Below, piece by piece: positions 12,812 to 24,056 of a DNA stretch of 64,000 nucleotides. The notes below the pieces were generated by a model, which was not told the DNA's origin, made no database searches, and was given only the letters and a program-made list of their open reading frames with translations. Position numbers and translations under genes: made by a program. The stretch is from Capillidium heterosporum (lineage: Eukaryota; Entomophthoromycota; Entomophthoromycetes; Entomophthorales; Capillidiaceae): assembly GCA_016630905.1 (NCBI GenBank), contig WBMQ01000008.1, forward strand, positions 372,001 to 436,000, read 5' to 3'. Each line of letters opens with the position of its first letter. Position 1 is the stretch's first letter.

Positions 12812-14061
12812 TCTTTTTACTATTTATATTTTAAATTCTTTATTAAATTTACACTATTTTAATATTATTACTATATATTTATTTACTATACTTTGGCTAT
12901 CTGATATGGATAATTTTATCCTATTATATTAATACAAAATAAGCTTGATAATCAACTTTAATATTAAATTATACTCTCAATCTATTTTAAAAGTAGTTTT
13001 AATTGTGCATTTATACTCAAAAGTGGTGAGTAAAATATATCGTAAATCCCATTTTTATTATCTAAATAGAGATCCTAATTAAAACATTAACTATATGTGC
13101 TTTGTTTAGGTTTAGATACCTTCCAATAGATATTAAACAAAAAACCAAATATAAACTGATTATTCAACCCAATCTACTTATAAAATCCAACATGTACTTC
13201 CCAAAATGTGCATTTATAATCACCAGTCAAATCCTAAATTGGCTGGCTATAGTTAGCCTTAATATAAGACCTCGTAACGGGATCGCTTTTAAGGCCATCA
13301 ATCCTTTATTGATTAACTTGGCAATTAAAAATGAAGTAAACCAATTATGTTTCACAGCCTTCATAAAAAAGCTATATGATTTGATAAGCTCAAGTCAACA
13401 ATATAACTCCAAAATTAAAAGTATTGGAGCCTACTTGAGCACCACATCAAAGGTAAAATTAAGCTTACTTTATATGAATTAGACCGGGATTTACTTTAGA
13501 ACATATCAGGTGATATAGCATGGTATTGTAAGGCACAGCCCTACCTAATAAGGAAGATCCCAGGGCATACTGTGCTACAGACAGGAAAAGCGGTGTTAGG
13601 GTTGGCGGGGGTACCTTTAGTTTTGTAAGATGGATATAGTAAACTTTGTTTTATATAAATTCAACATAATAGCCTTCATTTTTAGTGTCACATATACATC
13701 TATTATTTTAAACGATACGTCGTATATAGTTATAAAAAGCCTATAGTTAGCCTTAACTTTTATTTTAGATTTGAAGTGTAAATGAAGGGCGGCTAAACGT
13801 TAGTAAAGTTTGACAGGTAGATTTCGAAACATATAACCTTACTTAGTAGAATGTAAGCACCAAATGTAGGAAGAACTTTACCTAAAGGTCAATTTGGCCG
13901 GAATAACCTTATAAACTATTCGTGAACAACTATATGCTTATAAATTACATGTTCTACCTAAATTTTTGTAGAGTGCTCCGAAAAAAACCAAAGTCCTTTT
14001 GAAAAACACCAAAATGTAAATAAAAGATGAAAATTTAATAGCAACAAAGGAAACAAATATA
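12812..14061. other. intergenic, with a small GC-rich island
   Basis: Mostly AT-rich. A 126-codon ORF at 13102-13482 starts with TTG and resembles nothing known. A short GC-rich stretch at about 13490-13620 stands out and can fold (13533-13575; see findings). Confidence 0.5.
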
Positions 14062-15189
14062 CTACAACATACTACTATCTCGCTTACTTCGAATCTCTGG
14101 ATCGTTAGTTATAGAGGGAAGGTAGATACGTTTGTTAGAAGTGTTGAAGTCGTTAGGGACGATAGGTGGTAGTCGGTTGTGCAAGGTTTCATCCTTGGTA
14201 TATGGCATAGATTTAGTAAAACCGACAGCGTTGTTGACAGGGGAATATCTATAATCCAAAAGGGAGAATGGATCCAGCTTGGGGATGAGGGTAGGTGGTG
14301 CCAAAGTGCCAGAGTTTTTGGAGTTGAGGACGGCAGCATGCATATCGAAGGACTGGGTCATATCAGAATCTTTGAGGTTGAGGTGACTGTGATAGACGTG
14401 AGAGGAATCCTGAATAAACTGGTCCTCCTTGTTGTCGGGTGGGAAGGGGGTGTTGCTGGATGAGCTGGCATACTCTTTAGATAATCTTGACGAGCTATCT
14501 ACCATATCCTTGAGGTGGGAAGCCAGCTTGGCCTTTTTTTTCTGCCGTTCGTATTTGTACCTTTCTTCAGCGCGCTCCTCGGCATTGATTTCAACTAGCT
14601 CGCGAACCGATTCCAGAAGCTGCTGGTTGAGATTGGCTATATGTCGGGACTCTTGGACTTGACGCTTCAAGTCTTCGATCACGTTGTTCTGAGTCTTAAG
14701 CTTGGATTCCAGCTCGTCGATCCTAGAGTTGAGGACTTTGCTCGACGAACTATTGTCGCTCTCTTCGGCCTTTGTAGGTTCTGGGTATTTGGGCACCTTT
14801 TCAATGATCTCGGATATGATGGACTTGTAACTAGCGTTCTTGCGGCTGGTGCGTCGTACGATCTTCAAGAAGTTTTCGGAGTGGTCGCGATGGAAGTACT
14901 TGTGCTTGAACTCCCACCGTTCCAATCGGTTGCTATAAAAGGTATCGGTTATCTTGTTGAAGCCGTGCATGTTGAGCTGCCTAACGAACGAGTTCCAGTT
15001 GTTGTGCTTGAAGTGGTTAGGTAAAACTTCATCGGCAAATTCGGTTATGTTGTGGACGCGGAAGAAAGACCCATCTTCAGACCAACTGATTATGTGGTTG
15101 TTGCTGCTGTCACATAAGATCTCATTCAGCTTTTCGACAAAGTTGGGAACTGACTTGGCCTCCATGATTTCCCTGATTTTGTCGGACAT
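14062..15189 (-). CDS. HSF-type transcription factor
   Basis: Intronless, 375 aa, ATG at 15189. The HSF winged-helix DNA-binding domain covers residues about 13-118: VPNFVEKLNEIL opens it, the recognition helix is in FVRQLNMHGFNKI (68-80), and the family's WEFKHKYFHRDH follows (92-103). A heptad-rich segment at about 151-215, after a Ser-rich linker, fits the HR-A/B trimerisation coiled coil. A basic run (KYERQKKKAK, 212-221) could be a nuclear signal. The C-terminal 140 residues are low complexity, as expected for activation regions. A compact HSF1-like or Sfl1-like factor is equally possible. A TATA-like box lies about 107 nt upstream. A GAAtgTTC pair at 15521-15528, about 330 nt upstream, could be a minimal heat-shock element. 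Confidence 0.9.
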   Translation of the reverse strand: MSDKIREIMEAKSVPNFVEKLNEILCDSSNNHIISWSEDGSFFRVHNITEFADEVLPNHFKHNNWNSFVRQLNMHGFNKITDTFYSNRLERWEFKHKYFHRDHSENFLKIVRRTSRKNASYKSIISEIIEKVPKYPEPTKAEESDNSSSSKVLNSRIDELESKLKTQNNVIEDLKRQVQESRHIANLNQQLLESVRELVEINAEERAEERYKYERQKKKAKLASHLKDMVDSSSRLSKEYASSSSNTPFPPDNKEDQFIQDSSHVYHSHLNLKDSDMTQSFDMHAAVLNSKNSGTLAPPTLIPKLDPFSLLDYRYSPVNNAVGFTKSMPYTKDETLHNRLPPIVPNDFNTSNKRIYLPSITNDPEIRSKRDSSML

Positions 15190-15295
15190 GTTTGGAGTTG
15201 GAATTGGAACTTTTGAAAGTAAAATGAAATAGAAGCTGTAGAAAATAAAGAAGGTTTGGATGAGAAATTTACGCCAATTTATAATGAACCCAGGC

Positions 15296-15303
15296 TATTT
15301 ATA
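15296..15303 (-). promoter_or_regulatory. TATA box of the HSF gene
   Basis: On the minus strand this reads TATAAATA, 107 nt before the HSF start codon. The same octamer precedes the subtilase gene. Confidence 0.4.
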
Positions 15304-16436
15304 GATGTGGATTCAATCAATCATCTGACGGCCCGTTAGGTTCCTTTACAAACCGCTGACCAATGAAAATTTTGAGTCAATTTTGCTACATGTCAATTTA
15401 GGCCCAGCTTATACCGCTTTATTTCTAGACTAGAGATAGCGGGTGGAAAATAGAATTACCTCATCCCCCAAGCTTCTTATTAATTGCTGGGAATAGTTAC
15501 TAACCATTAGCCTTAAATAGGAATGTTCTAGCAAAACTATGGGTTTCTTGGACAAAGTCGGTAGGTGAATCAAACTGGAATCCTAAACCAAGTCAGTAAC
15601 CGATATCCACCTTAAACATGGTCGTTACTTGGTTTCTTTTATAGTTGGCTTTTCGCTCTATATACTGGTGGAAATTTTGTTTTATAAAACACTTAGTATA
15701 GATCAATCTATAGCTACTTTATGTTGTATAAAAGTTCAATACTGCAATGCTTGCCATTTTTACAAACATTCTAATTAACAATCCATCAACACTATCTTAC
15801 CAAGCTTCATAAAAATAAGACATGTTGGTTATAGGTAAACTATATTAAAGTTTATCCATTTGGAGATAGATGTAAATATGTAAAGGTACCTGGATTCCAA
15901 GAACAAATGATTATTTTTAGGTAGGGCGGATCATTGGAAACTTAATCCGATAGATAGAACCATAGAAGAATAGAATGATCTAATAGAAGAGATAGGAGTG
16001 ATTGTAGATGAAAACTTGAAAATGTATCAGTGGACCTTTGTTTAAACATCTTCCTCCTACCAACCTTGAAGGTAGAAACAAGCACATTGTACTGTAAAGA
16101 AATCTTTGCAAACAAATTGTAGATTACCTACATTGAAGATAGCTGACCATAGGTTGCAACAATCGTTGCTGTTTAAGCTTGAAGTGTGCCTGTAAGTATG
16201 AGCTATATGTACTACTTTACATACAGCTTCGTGTCTAAATACGAAACTAGTCTTTTTGTATACTAAATCTCAAATAAAGCGAACATTTTCAAAACAAATA
16301 AAATTCAATAACCATCTAATAATTAATACACTTATATATCGATATATAACTTAAGTTATAAACTATTGGTTATATATTTGTGTTTAAGCATCTGTCATAA
16401 TTCAACTTTTACACATGAACATCCACATAATAGCTC
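15304..16436. other. intergenic, nothing recognised
   Basis: Upstream region of the HSF gene and downstream region of the subtilase. The only candidate site is GAAtgTTC at 15521-15528. Confidence 0.5.
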
Positions 16437-16497
16437 AGATAGTCGATTTAAGAAACAAAATTTTCAAGTATTAAAATTTATTATTGAGATAAGACAA

Positions 16498-17658
16498 TTA
16501 GGAGGCGTTGTTGAAAGCTAACAAGTTGGGAGAACCATTAGGACTAGAAATGGCGTTCTTTGTGGCTGAACTCTTGATCTTAGCGATAACTTGAGTGTTG
16601 GTATATGAACCCTGACTCAAGAAGTAAGCAGCCAAACCAGCGATATGAGGAGTGGCCATAGAAGTACCAGAGATAGTATTGGTACCACCGTTGTTCCAGG
16701 TACTGAGAACGTTAACACCGGGAGCGAAGATGTCAACACAGCTACCCCAGTTGGAAAAAGAGGCACGGACATCATTGATATCAGAAGCAGCAACGGTAAT
16801 GGCACTGGGAGTCGATGCAGGTGAGACATTGCAAGCATTCTGGTTCTCATTACCAGCGGCAACAGCAGCTACAAAACCGGCTTGGTAGGCCGAATCAACA
16901 GCATCGTTAATGGACTGAGAGTAACCGCCGCCCAAGGACATGGAGATGACATTACCGCTAGTTCCCTGTTGATCGCCGACGGCCCAGTTGACACCAGAGA
17001 CGATGGCTGAGGTGGGGCAAGAGCCACTGGCATCACAAACCTTGACGGCGACTAGGTTAACGTTCTTGCTTACACCGTAGGTTTTAGAGCCGATGGTACC
17101 GGCACAGTGAGTACCGTGACCGTACTCGTCATCATTGTTAGTGCCAGCGAATGCAGCACCAAACTGAGCTCTACCTTCGAACTCAGGGTGGGAGATCATG
17201 ATACCGGTATCGATAACATAAGCGAAGACTCCGGAGCCGTCAGCCGTATAGGTGTACCTGGATTGGGTGGCTGAGGTAAGTTTGGCGTGCTGAGAGATTC
17301 TAGCCAGTCCCCATGGGGCATTGGTCTCAACGGTGTTGACTTTGAAGATCGCATCCTGCTCAATGTACTTGACGTCGGGTAAGGCACGTACTTTTTCCAA
17401 TACAGCGTCGGAAAGTTTGGCATGGTAGGCATTCCCTACGTGATTGTAAACGGTCTCGATGCTGTTTTCATTTGAACGTTCGGTGAAGAGGGCTTTAACT
17501 GATTCCAGGTGGGTGTCGATGGTACTGCGGGATTTGGGATCCAACTTGACGATGTAGCTACCGGGGATGGCGTTCTTGGAAATCTTAAGGGGAGCCTGAC
17601 CAGTGTTGACGGCTGAAAGTACTGTGGAGGCTAAAGCTAAAAGAGTGTAGAACTGCAT
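16498..17658 (-). CDS. secreted subtilisin-like serine protease (S8, proteinase K-like)
   Basis: Intronless, 386 aa, ATG at 17658. Residues 1 to about 16-19 form a signal peptide. An inhibitor-I9 propeptide follows (about 33-105, with GSYIVKLDP and KYIEQDAIF). The mature protease starts near residue 106. Catalytic Asp150 (VIDTG), His181 (HGTHCAG), oxyanion Asn270 (AAGNEN) and Ser333 (GTSMATPH) are all present. Cysteines at 185, 208, 214, 276 and 307 suit proteinase-K-type disulphides. It should be exported, cleave its own propeptide and act as an extracellular or vacuolar endoprotease. This is the intact copy of the duplicated pair; the other begins at 20980. The intact frame and the TATA box 50 nt upstream suggest this copy is functional. 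Confidence 0.95.
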   Translation of the reverse strand: MQFYTLLALASTVLSAVNTGQAPLKISKNAIPGSYIVKLDPKSRSTIDTHLESVKALFTERSNENSIETVYNHVGNAYHAKLSDAVLEKVRALPDVKYIEQDAIFKVNTVETNAPWGLARISQHAKLTSATQSRYTYTADGSGVFAYVIDTGIMISHPEFEGRAQFGAAFAGTNNDDEYGHGTHCAGTIGSKTYGVSKNVNLVAVKVCDASGSCPTSAIVSGVNWAVGDQQGTSGNVISMSLGGGYSQSINDAVDSAYQAGFVAAVAAGNENQNACNVSPASTPSAITVAASDINDVRASFSNWGSCVDIFAPGVNVLSTWNNGGTNTISGTSMATPHIAGLAAYFLSQGSYTNTQVIAKIKSSATKNAISSPNGSPNLLAFNNAS

Positions 17659-17707
17659 GGTTGTAGATGTTTTGATGTGGTTTTGGTTTTTTTGACAAAT
17701 AGTACGT

Positions 17708-17715
17708 TATTTATA
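17708..17715 (-). promoter_or_regulatory. TATA box of the left subtilase
   Basis: TATAAATA on the minus strand, 50 nt before the ATG. It lies inside the duplicated arm, so the right copy has the identical box at the same distance. Confidence 0.6.
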
Positions 17716-18465
17716 CATCTTTTTTAACTTTGCATCCTACGATAACTAGATATACTAATGGCCACCTTCATATAAATTTGCGGTGCTAGTCTACTAGCTG
17801 ACCATACTTGACAGTTTATACTTGGATATTTTTACGCCATAATAAACTTTGTATATACATTTGAGATGTATGATCGAAAGTTTATTTATCTTTTACTATA
17901 GCTGCTTCATGTCAAGGAAAGTTCCAACGTGACTGGATGAAGTTACTACTGTAATGAGTTTGCAACCTTATTTGATATCTTTTGGATTGCTATATACGCT
18001 AAAATTTCAATTTAGCAAGCTAATTAAAATTTCAATTCTATCAGCCTACCTCTATCGTATGATATGTCACGCCTTTTTTAATTTGTTTAGATGTATATTA
18101 GGAAAGCCCTGACAGATACGTGAGATTTCTTGCTCACCTGTGCAGCTTTTAACAAGGAGACCTACTTCAAGGCCCATCTATGTCAAATTCACCACTCCAA
18201 ATCTAAAACGCTTCATCTCTTTTATATAAAGAGTACTATACAAAATCTCGACACGTGTATAAAATTTATTTAACTTTATTATCTGAAATAATGAGAAATT
18301 CCGACTTCTAGGCCCAATTTACAAAGGTGACGAATAATTCTCAGCATTATCGGAAATTAGAGTCCGAATATTTTTGAGAAAGTTTGAAATCTAGGATTGC
18401 TCTTGGTACCAAGAAGTTTGATAGTTTGCGAAACGAAGCACAAGTTAGTACGCCATAAAGAATAG

Positions 18466-19832
18466 ATGGAATCGGTAGACATCGAAAGTTTGAAGGTTGA
18501 AGGTTACGTCTGGTCCCAGTCTAATGCATCTATAGAGGTTATCTTCCAAGTTCCTAAAGGATCTTTACGTCGCCATTGCGAAATTGAAATCGAAGCCAAC
18601 TCTATTAAAGCAGGCTTGAAGGGTCAACCATCGGTATTGAAGGTACATTTTATTTTTTGATGGTTTTTTACTTGCATTATAATTTGTATTTTCTTTTATT
18701 AAATTTATTTCATTTGCCACTGTAGGGAAAGTTATATGCAAGTATTGATAAAACTTCCTCCAGTTGGAAATTAGAGACCATTGGCACCAATCTACAGAAT
18801 GAAGTGCAAATAGTACGAATAAATCTAGTCAAAGATGTAGGAAATTCGCAGTGGCCAATGTTTATAACTAGTGGGTTAAATCCAAATGAGAATGCTGATC
18901 CCAAATCAACCTTCTTAATAGGCAACTTTGCCCGGACGGTATCCCCCCTCAAATCATTAACCTATTTCAACGTAGCTGCTGAGGCCAACTATCTACCAGC
19001 TCAACTAGAACTTGGTAAACTCTATTTATCGGGCGACAATTCCATGGTAAAAACTAAGGATATCCAGAAGGCCATTCACTTTTTCACAAAGGCTGCTAAC
19101 TCCAATTGTGCAACCGCCGCCTACTACTGTGGTACCTACTTCTCAACCGAAGAATCGACAAAACCTGACTACTTCAAAGCGACCCGCTACTATCTCGACG
19201 CCGCAGCTTCCTGCAAGCCCGATCTACCGTCGGAAGATGGGGATGTAAAGGTAACTGTAAAGTGGTCAGAGGTACAACACAACCTTACCGATTGGAAACT
19301 TTCTATCAACAACAAAGTGAACCTGTACGCCGACGCCTGCTTCATGGCTGCTAAGCTACTGCTGGTAGGGGGACATGGTATCAACAGCGACCTAGCTAGG
19401 ACTGCGGCTCTTTGCAACGACGCCGCCAAATACCACCATCCACAGTCGGTATACCAGCTAGGTGTCCTTTACAGTGAAGGCCTGGGTGTCCAAAAAGATA
19501 TAGAAGAGGCTTACCGTCTGTTCCACCTAGCCCAAGCTTTGGATTCTAGTCTCACGATACCAGCATCTGTACCCAGTCTCTCGAATGATACCCTCCCTAA
19601 GTGTTTAGACCCCAACTTCAAGGCAACTGCCGCTACCTCAAGAGAAATCAACGGAATCCACAATGAAGAATCCCAATCGGCTGAAGACTTTACCAGCACC
19701 AACAATGACTTGGATCCATCCAAATCGCACCGTCGTCCTGAAGTCGACTCCTTCACCATAACGGCTGCCATAACCGTAGTCGTAGCAGTTGCTCTCGGTT
19801 ATTACTTTTGGCAGCGCCGACAACCTCACTAA
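18466..19832 (+). CDS. CS-domain, Sel1-repeat, tail-anchored protein
   Basis: Two exons: 18466-18642 and 18726-19832, with an 83-nt GT-AG intron; 427 aa. Residues about 8-95 form a CS (p23/NudC-like) domain: YVWSQSNASIEVIFQVPKG, GKLYASIDKTSSSWKLE and VRINLVKD follow the NudC pattern. Residues about 110-330 contain Sel1-like repeats (AAEANYLPAQLELGKLYLSG and QSVYQLGVLYSEGLGVQKD are clear). A low-complexity linker precedes a single C-terminal membrane helix (about 402-419) with a short basic tail, so the protein is probably tail-anchored with its body in the cytosol. CS and Sel1 domains both bind proteins, often with Hsp90 or in degradation complexes, so an adaptor role is likely but inferred. 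The gene sits alone between the arms of the inverted repeat. Confidence 0.85.
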
Positions 19833-19834
19833 GT

Positions 19835-20641
19835 GTTCGATAAAGCCAGGTCAAATTACTTTTCCGACTTCTAGTTGAAGGTGAGCTTTGTCATGCACTC
19901 TGCTCGACTCAACTTTCATATTGGCAGGTAGCGTACACCTTTAAAGTGATTTAGACTATAAATACAGTTTAATAAATATAATAATATATAACATCAGTAA
20001 GGCATATTTTCTAATATATATTAATTGAATTTTTAAAAGTCATAGCAGATAATCTTACCATCCGTTGCATTTCTCTTTACATGTACCCTCTATGGAGCAT
20101 CACATTAATCTTAATTAAGTACATCTTTCTATATATGCTTTTAAATAGCTTTATATTACTTTATAGCAAATATTATACTTTTAGCCAATGGATAGCTGAT
20201 TTTACTACTGTCATATCAACTTCAATACTATCTAGCTCTTTAAATATTACAAAAAGATTTAAGCCATCGATCTAATATCTTTGAAGGTCAAAATGATTTA
20301 TCAGAGCTAAAAAGTAACATATATAGTCAAATTACACGGTATAATGATGAACTTGTTTCATTTCAAGTACATATATCATATATCTAGCTGCCGAGAATAG
20401 AATTCATCAACTAGCAAGGTATTATCACCACCATAAATGATACTCTTTCCATTTCAAAACGATATATATTTTCAAATGTTTCAATTTGATCGCTGAGCAG
20501 TTGACCTAGAGCTCTGAAGTATATCTTCTACTATAAGCCTGCGAGAATTTAATTATATGATGGTGTACTGATTAGCATGCATGATCATCTATATAAAATA
20601 CAACTATTACTCCAAAAACTAGCTTTATTGGAACATTGGCT
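19835..20641. other. intergenic, inner spacer of the inverted repeat
   Basis: AT-rich. No feature is recognised between the end of the CS-Sel1 gene and the inner edge of the right arm. Confidence 0.6.
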
Positions 20642-20922
20642 TATATAGCAATCCAAAAGATATCAAATAAGGTTGCAAACTCATTACAGTAGTAACTTCA
20701 TCCAGTCACGTTGGAACTTTCCTTGACATGAAGCAGCTATAGTAAAAGATAAATAAACTTTCGATCATACATCTCAAATGTATATACAAAGTTTATTATG
20801 GCGTAAAAATATCCAAGTATAAACTGTCAAGTATGGTCAGCTAGTAGACTAGCACCGCAAATTTATATGAAGGTGGCCATTAGTATATCTAGTTATCGTA
20901 GGATGCAAAGTTAAAAAAGATG

Positions 20923-20930
20923 TATAAATA
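20923..20930 (+). promoter_or_regulatory. TATA box of the right subtilase
   Basis: TATAAATA, 50 nt before the ATG at 20980, identical in context to the left copy. Confidence 0.6.
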
Positions 20931-20979
20931 ACGTACTATTTGTCAAAAAAACCAAAACCACATCAAAACATCTACAACC

Positions 20980-22143
20980 ATGCAGTTCTACACTCTTTTA
21001 GCTTTAGCCTCCACAGTACTTTCAGCCGTCAAACGCTGGTCAGGCTCCCCTTAAGATTTCCAAGAACGCCATCCCCGGTAGCTACATCGTCAAGTTGGAT
21101 CCCAAATCCCGCAGTACCATCGACACCCACCTGGAATCAGTTAAAGCCCTCTTCACCTGAACGTTCAAATGAAAACAGCATCGAGACCGTTTACAATCAC
21201 GTAGGGAATGCCTACCATGCCAAACTTTCCGACGCTGTATTGGAAAAAGTACGTGCCTTACCCGACGTCAAGTACATTGAGCAGGATGCGATCTTCAAAG
21301 TCAACACCGTTGAGACCAATGCCCCATGGGGACTGGCTAGAATCTCTCAGCACGCCAAACTTACCTCAGCCACCCAATCCAGGTACACCTATACGGCTGA
21401 CGGCTCCGGAGTCTTCGCTTATGTTATCGATACCGGTATCATGATCTCCCACCCTGAGTTCGAAGGTAGAGCTCAGTTTGGTGCTGCATTCGCTGGCACT
21501 AACAATGATGACGAGTACGGTCACGGTACTCACTGTGCCGGTACCATCGGCTCTAAAACCTACGGTGTAAGCAAGAACGTTAACCTAGTCGCCGTCAAGG
21601 TTTGTGATGCCAGTGGCTCTTGCCCCACCTCAGCCATCGTCTCTGGTGTCAACTGGGCCGTCGGCGATCAACAGGGAACTAAGCGGTAATGTCATCTCCA
21701 TGTCCTTGGGCGGCGGTTACTCTCAGTCCATTAACGATGCTGTTGATTCGGCCTACCAAGCCGGTTTTGTAGCTGCTGTTGCCGCTGGTAATGAGAACCA
21801 GAATGCTTGCAATGTCTCACCTGCATCGACTCCCAGTGCCATTACCGTTGCTGCTTCTGATATCAATGATGTCCGTGCCTCTTTTTCCAACTGGGGTAGC
21901 TGTGTTGACATCTTCGCTCCCGGTGTTAACGTTCTCAGTACCTGGAACAACGGTGGTACCAATACTATCTCTGGTACTTCTATGGCCACTCCTCATATCG
22001 CTGGTTTGGCTGCTTACTTCTTGAGTCAGGGTTCATATACCAACACTCAAGTTATCGCTAAGATCAAGAGTTCAGCCACAAAGAACGCCATTTCTAGTCC
22101 TAATGGTTCTCCCAACTTGTTAGCTTTCAACAACGCCTCCTAA
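20980..22143 (+). pseudogene. second subtilase copy with three +1 frameshifts
   Basis: Inverted duplicate of the gene at 16498-17658, starting at ATG 20980. Relative to the intact copy it has one extra base near 21033 (with a neighbouring A-to-G change), an extra T at 21158 and an extra A at about 21681. The three insertions together restore the original frame, so the last third (from about residue 233, with Asn and the catalytic Ser) reads correctly to the same stop. In between, the propeptide start and the Asp/His part lie in other frames. As written it cannot make the protease. Apart from these sites the coding sequence looks identical. It is either a very young pseudogene or an intact gene carrying sequence errors. 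Confidence 0.9.
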
Positions 22144-22204
22144 TTGTCTTATCTCAATAATAAATTTTAATACTTGAAAATTTTGTTTCTTAAATCGATT
22201 ATCT

Positions 22205-24056
22205 TATAAGATGTACTTAAATCTATAGAACTTTGAAAAAAGTTGATAAGTTAACTGCATAAAACTTTTTATGAACAATGCTTAATATATGTGGATATGT
22301 AAATTATACTTCACTATTTCAAACTTAAGCTATGTACTAATATTTATGTGCACTATTAAAATGCAATATTTGATATCTATTGAAATAGATTTGCTTTGAT
22401 TAAAAACTCTACTTTAGCACAAAATTAGATAGAGAATTGGTACGTTGAATCAGCGCCTTGTGGCTTGAAATAATTTACTTAACTTCAACATTCAAATCAC
22501 TACTTGAGAACTGCAAATAGAAATTTAATGGATAGAATCTTGAGCTTCGGTAGTTTGTAACTAAAATTTGGTTTAAATGGGAAGCATTACATTGTAAAAA
22601 CGTAGAATCACTTTGAAAAGATAGTCAACTTTCAATATATATATGCTAACAGGTTTAGTTTCGATAATATATAGTGACAATATCTATGTTGTTCATTTTA
22701 ACTTGTGATAGGCAAAAGTTGAATAGCCTGGTCTTCAATTTAGAGTGAAGTTCACTTATAGACTTCATCAAACCTTCCAAATGGAATTATTGTAATCCAA
22801 ACTTTTTTCTAAATAGAAGCGCCAAGCTTCCACCAAATTATCCACCATTCCATCCAAGAGAACGATATGAAATCACAATACTCCGTCTTGAAGTAGGAAC
22901 CCAACCTTCCCAAACCATCGGCAACTAAAGGTAATTTCCAACCCTTATCTCCACTACGAAAAGACATTTGGGTCTACAATGTTCTCCTATAAAGGTCCGT
23001 TTTCATAATGACTCCCGTTAATTAGAGCTGCATAAAAGTTATGTAAAGTTGCACTTAGCGAAACTTCCAGTTCATAAATTGGAAGGTCATGTGGCTGTTA
23101 TTTATAAAGCTTGATGAACCTTTCAAACTTGAAAATTTTTTATCTACCCTTGAGAATCCAAGCGTTGGTACCGGTATCGTACTACCATTGGTTTAAGAGG
23201 GTAAGTTGGGATACTCTTTCGACGATAACTACCTTTCAGCGGATTATGCCTTTATAAAAGACAAAAAAATGTCTATTGGTAAACTTTTGTACAGCAAGTT
23301 GGCAAACTTTTAGCCAATTCAATTTATTGGTTTGGAGCATAACCTAAGCAGAAAGGGAAGTTATGAGGTAATTTCCTATCTAACTAGACAAAGTTTGGTT
23401 AAAATTGGTTCTGGACAAGTTGTTCGGATTAGCATAAAATGAAAACTTGGTTTATAGTGGCAAGTTGAAGGACCTCCCGTCGCTACTACCCAGCTGAATA
23501 TCATGGAGTTTAAGCCCACATTCAAACAAGTATATATATTATAGAACGCTGTTGTGTTTGTACCTACATCAAGCTCACTATAAAGGCAAGTAGGCTTTCA
23601 CTTTATATGCAAGCTTCGGCTTGAAGAACAAGTAAAGATGTCAAGTTTGATGAAAAGGCATTAAGTGCTATGACATAGCGAAATTAACCCGTGGACAAGT
23701 TATAATTGTCAAGATAAAGGAACCACCCCTTCCCACCATTGCCTTACGATCCTACAACAGCCAATAGAAGTCATAAAATCAGAACCTGATTAGTCGGATT
23801 AGAAAGTAGACCCACAAACTGTAGGCTGAATTCACAGAAGCCTAAATTGCAAACAATTGAAGCTACAAATTAATTTTAATCAGCCAATAGCAATGGTGAG
23901 ATCATCAGCTTTTCTGAGGAACATTTCCTTATGCAAGCGTTATTACGTTTTAAGGCAATATTTTTTAAGGAAGTTGTTGAGACAGGTATTTAAACTGAAG
24001 AGTTGGGCTTCAGCTTCTAGTTTTAAAACCAAACTCGCAAAGTTTGTCCACTCAAG
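22205..24056. other. intergenic, nothing recognised
   Basis: AT-rich, between the right subtilase arm and the ATPase gene. No repeat or coding signal that I can support. Confidence 0.5.

Larger units (their letters stand above)
16437..17996. repeat. left arm of a large inverted repeat
   Basis: 1560 nt whose reverse complement matches 20642-22204. It carries a whole subtilase gene, about 340 nt upstream and about 60 nt downstream. Comparing the arms by eye I found only two substitutions and three one-base insertions, all three insertions in the right arm. The arm lengths differ by exactly 3 nt, so no other indels remain. Identity stops abruptly at both ends. Confidence 0.95.
20642..22204. repeat. 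right arm of a large inverted repeat
   Basis: 1563 nt, the inverted copy of 16437-17996. It includes the subtilase promoter, gene and 3' end. The flanking noncoding parts are identical apart from one substitution a few bases before the outer end. Confidence 0.95.

Noticed and set aside
13102-13482. 126-codon ORF on the plus strand
   Set aside because: It starts with TTG, lies in AT-rich DNA, shows no domain, motif or signal, and has no plausible neighbouring exons.
16617-17432. Opposite-strand and shifted ORFs within the subtilase arms
   Set aside because: They are shadows of the protease gene and appear identically in both arms.
21147-21170. Programmed +1 frameshifting in the right subtilase
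   Set aside because: Three separate events would be needed, no slippery sequence is evident, and the left copy encodes the same protein without them.
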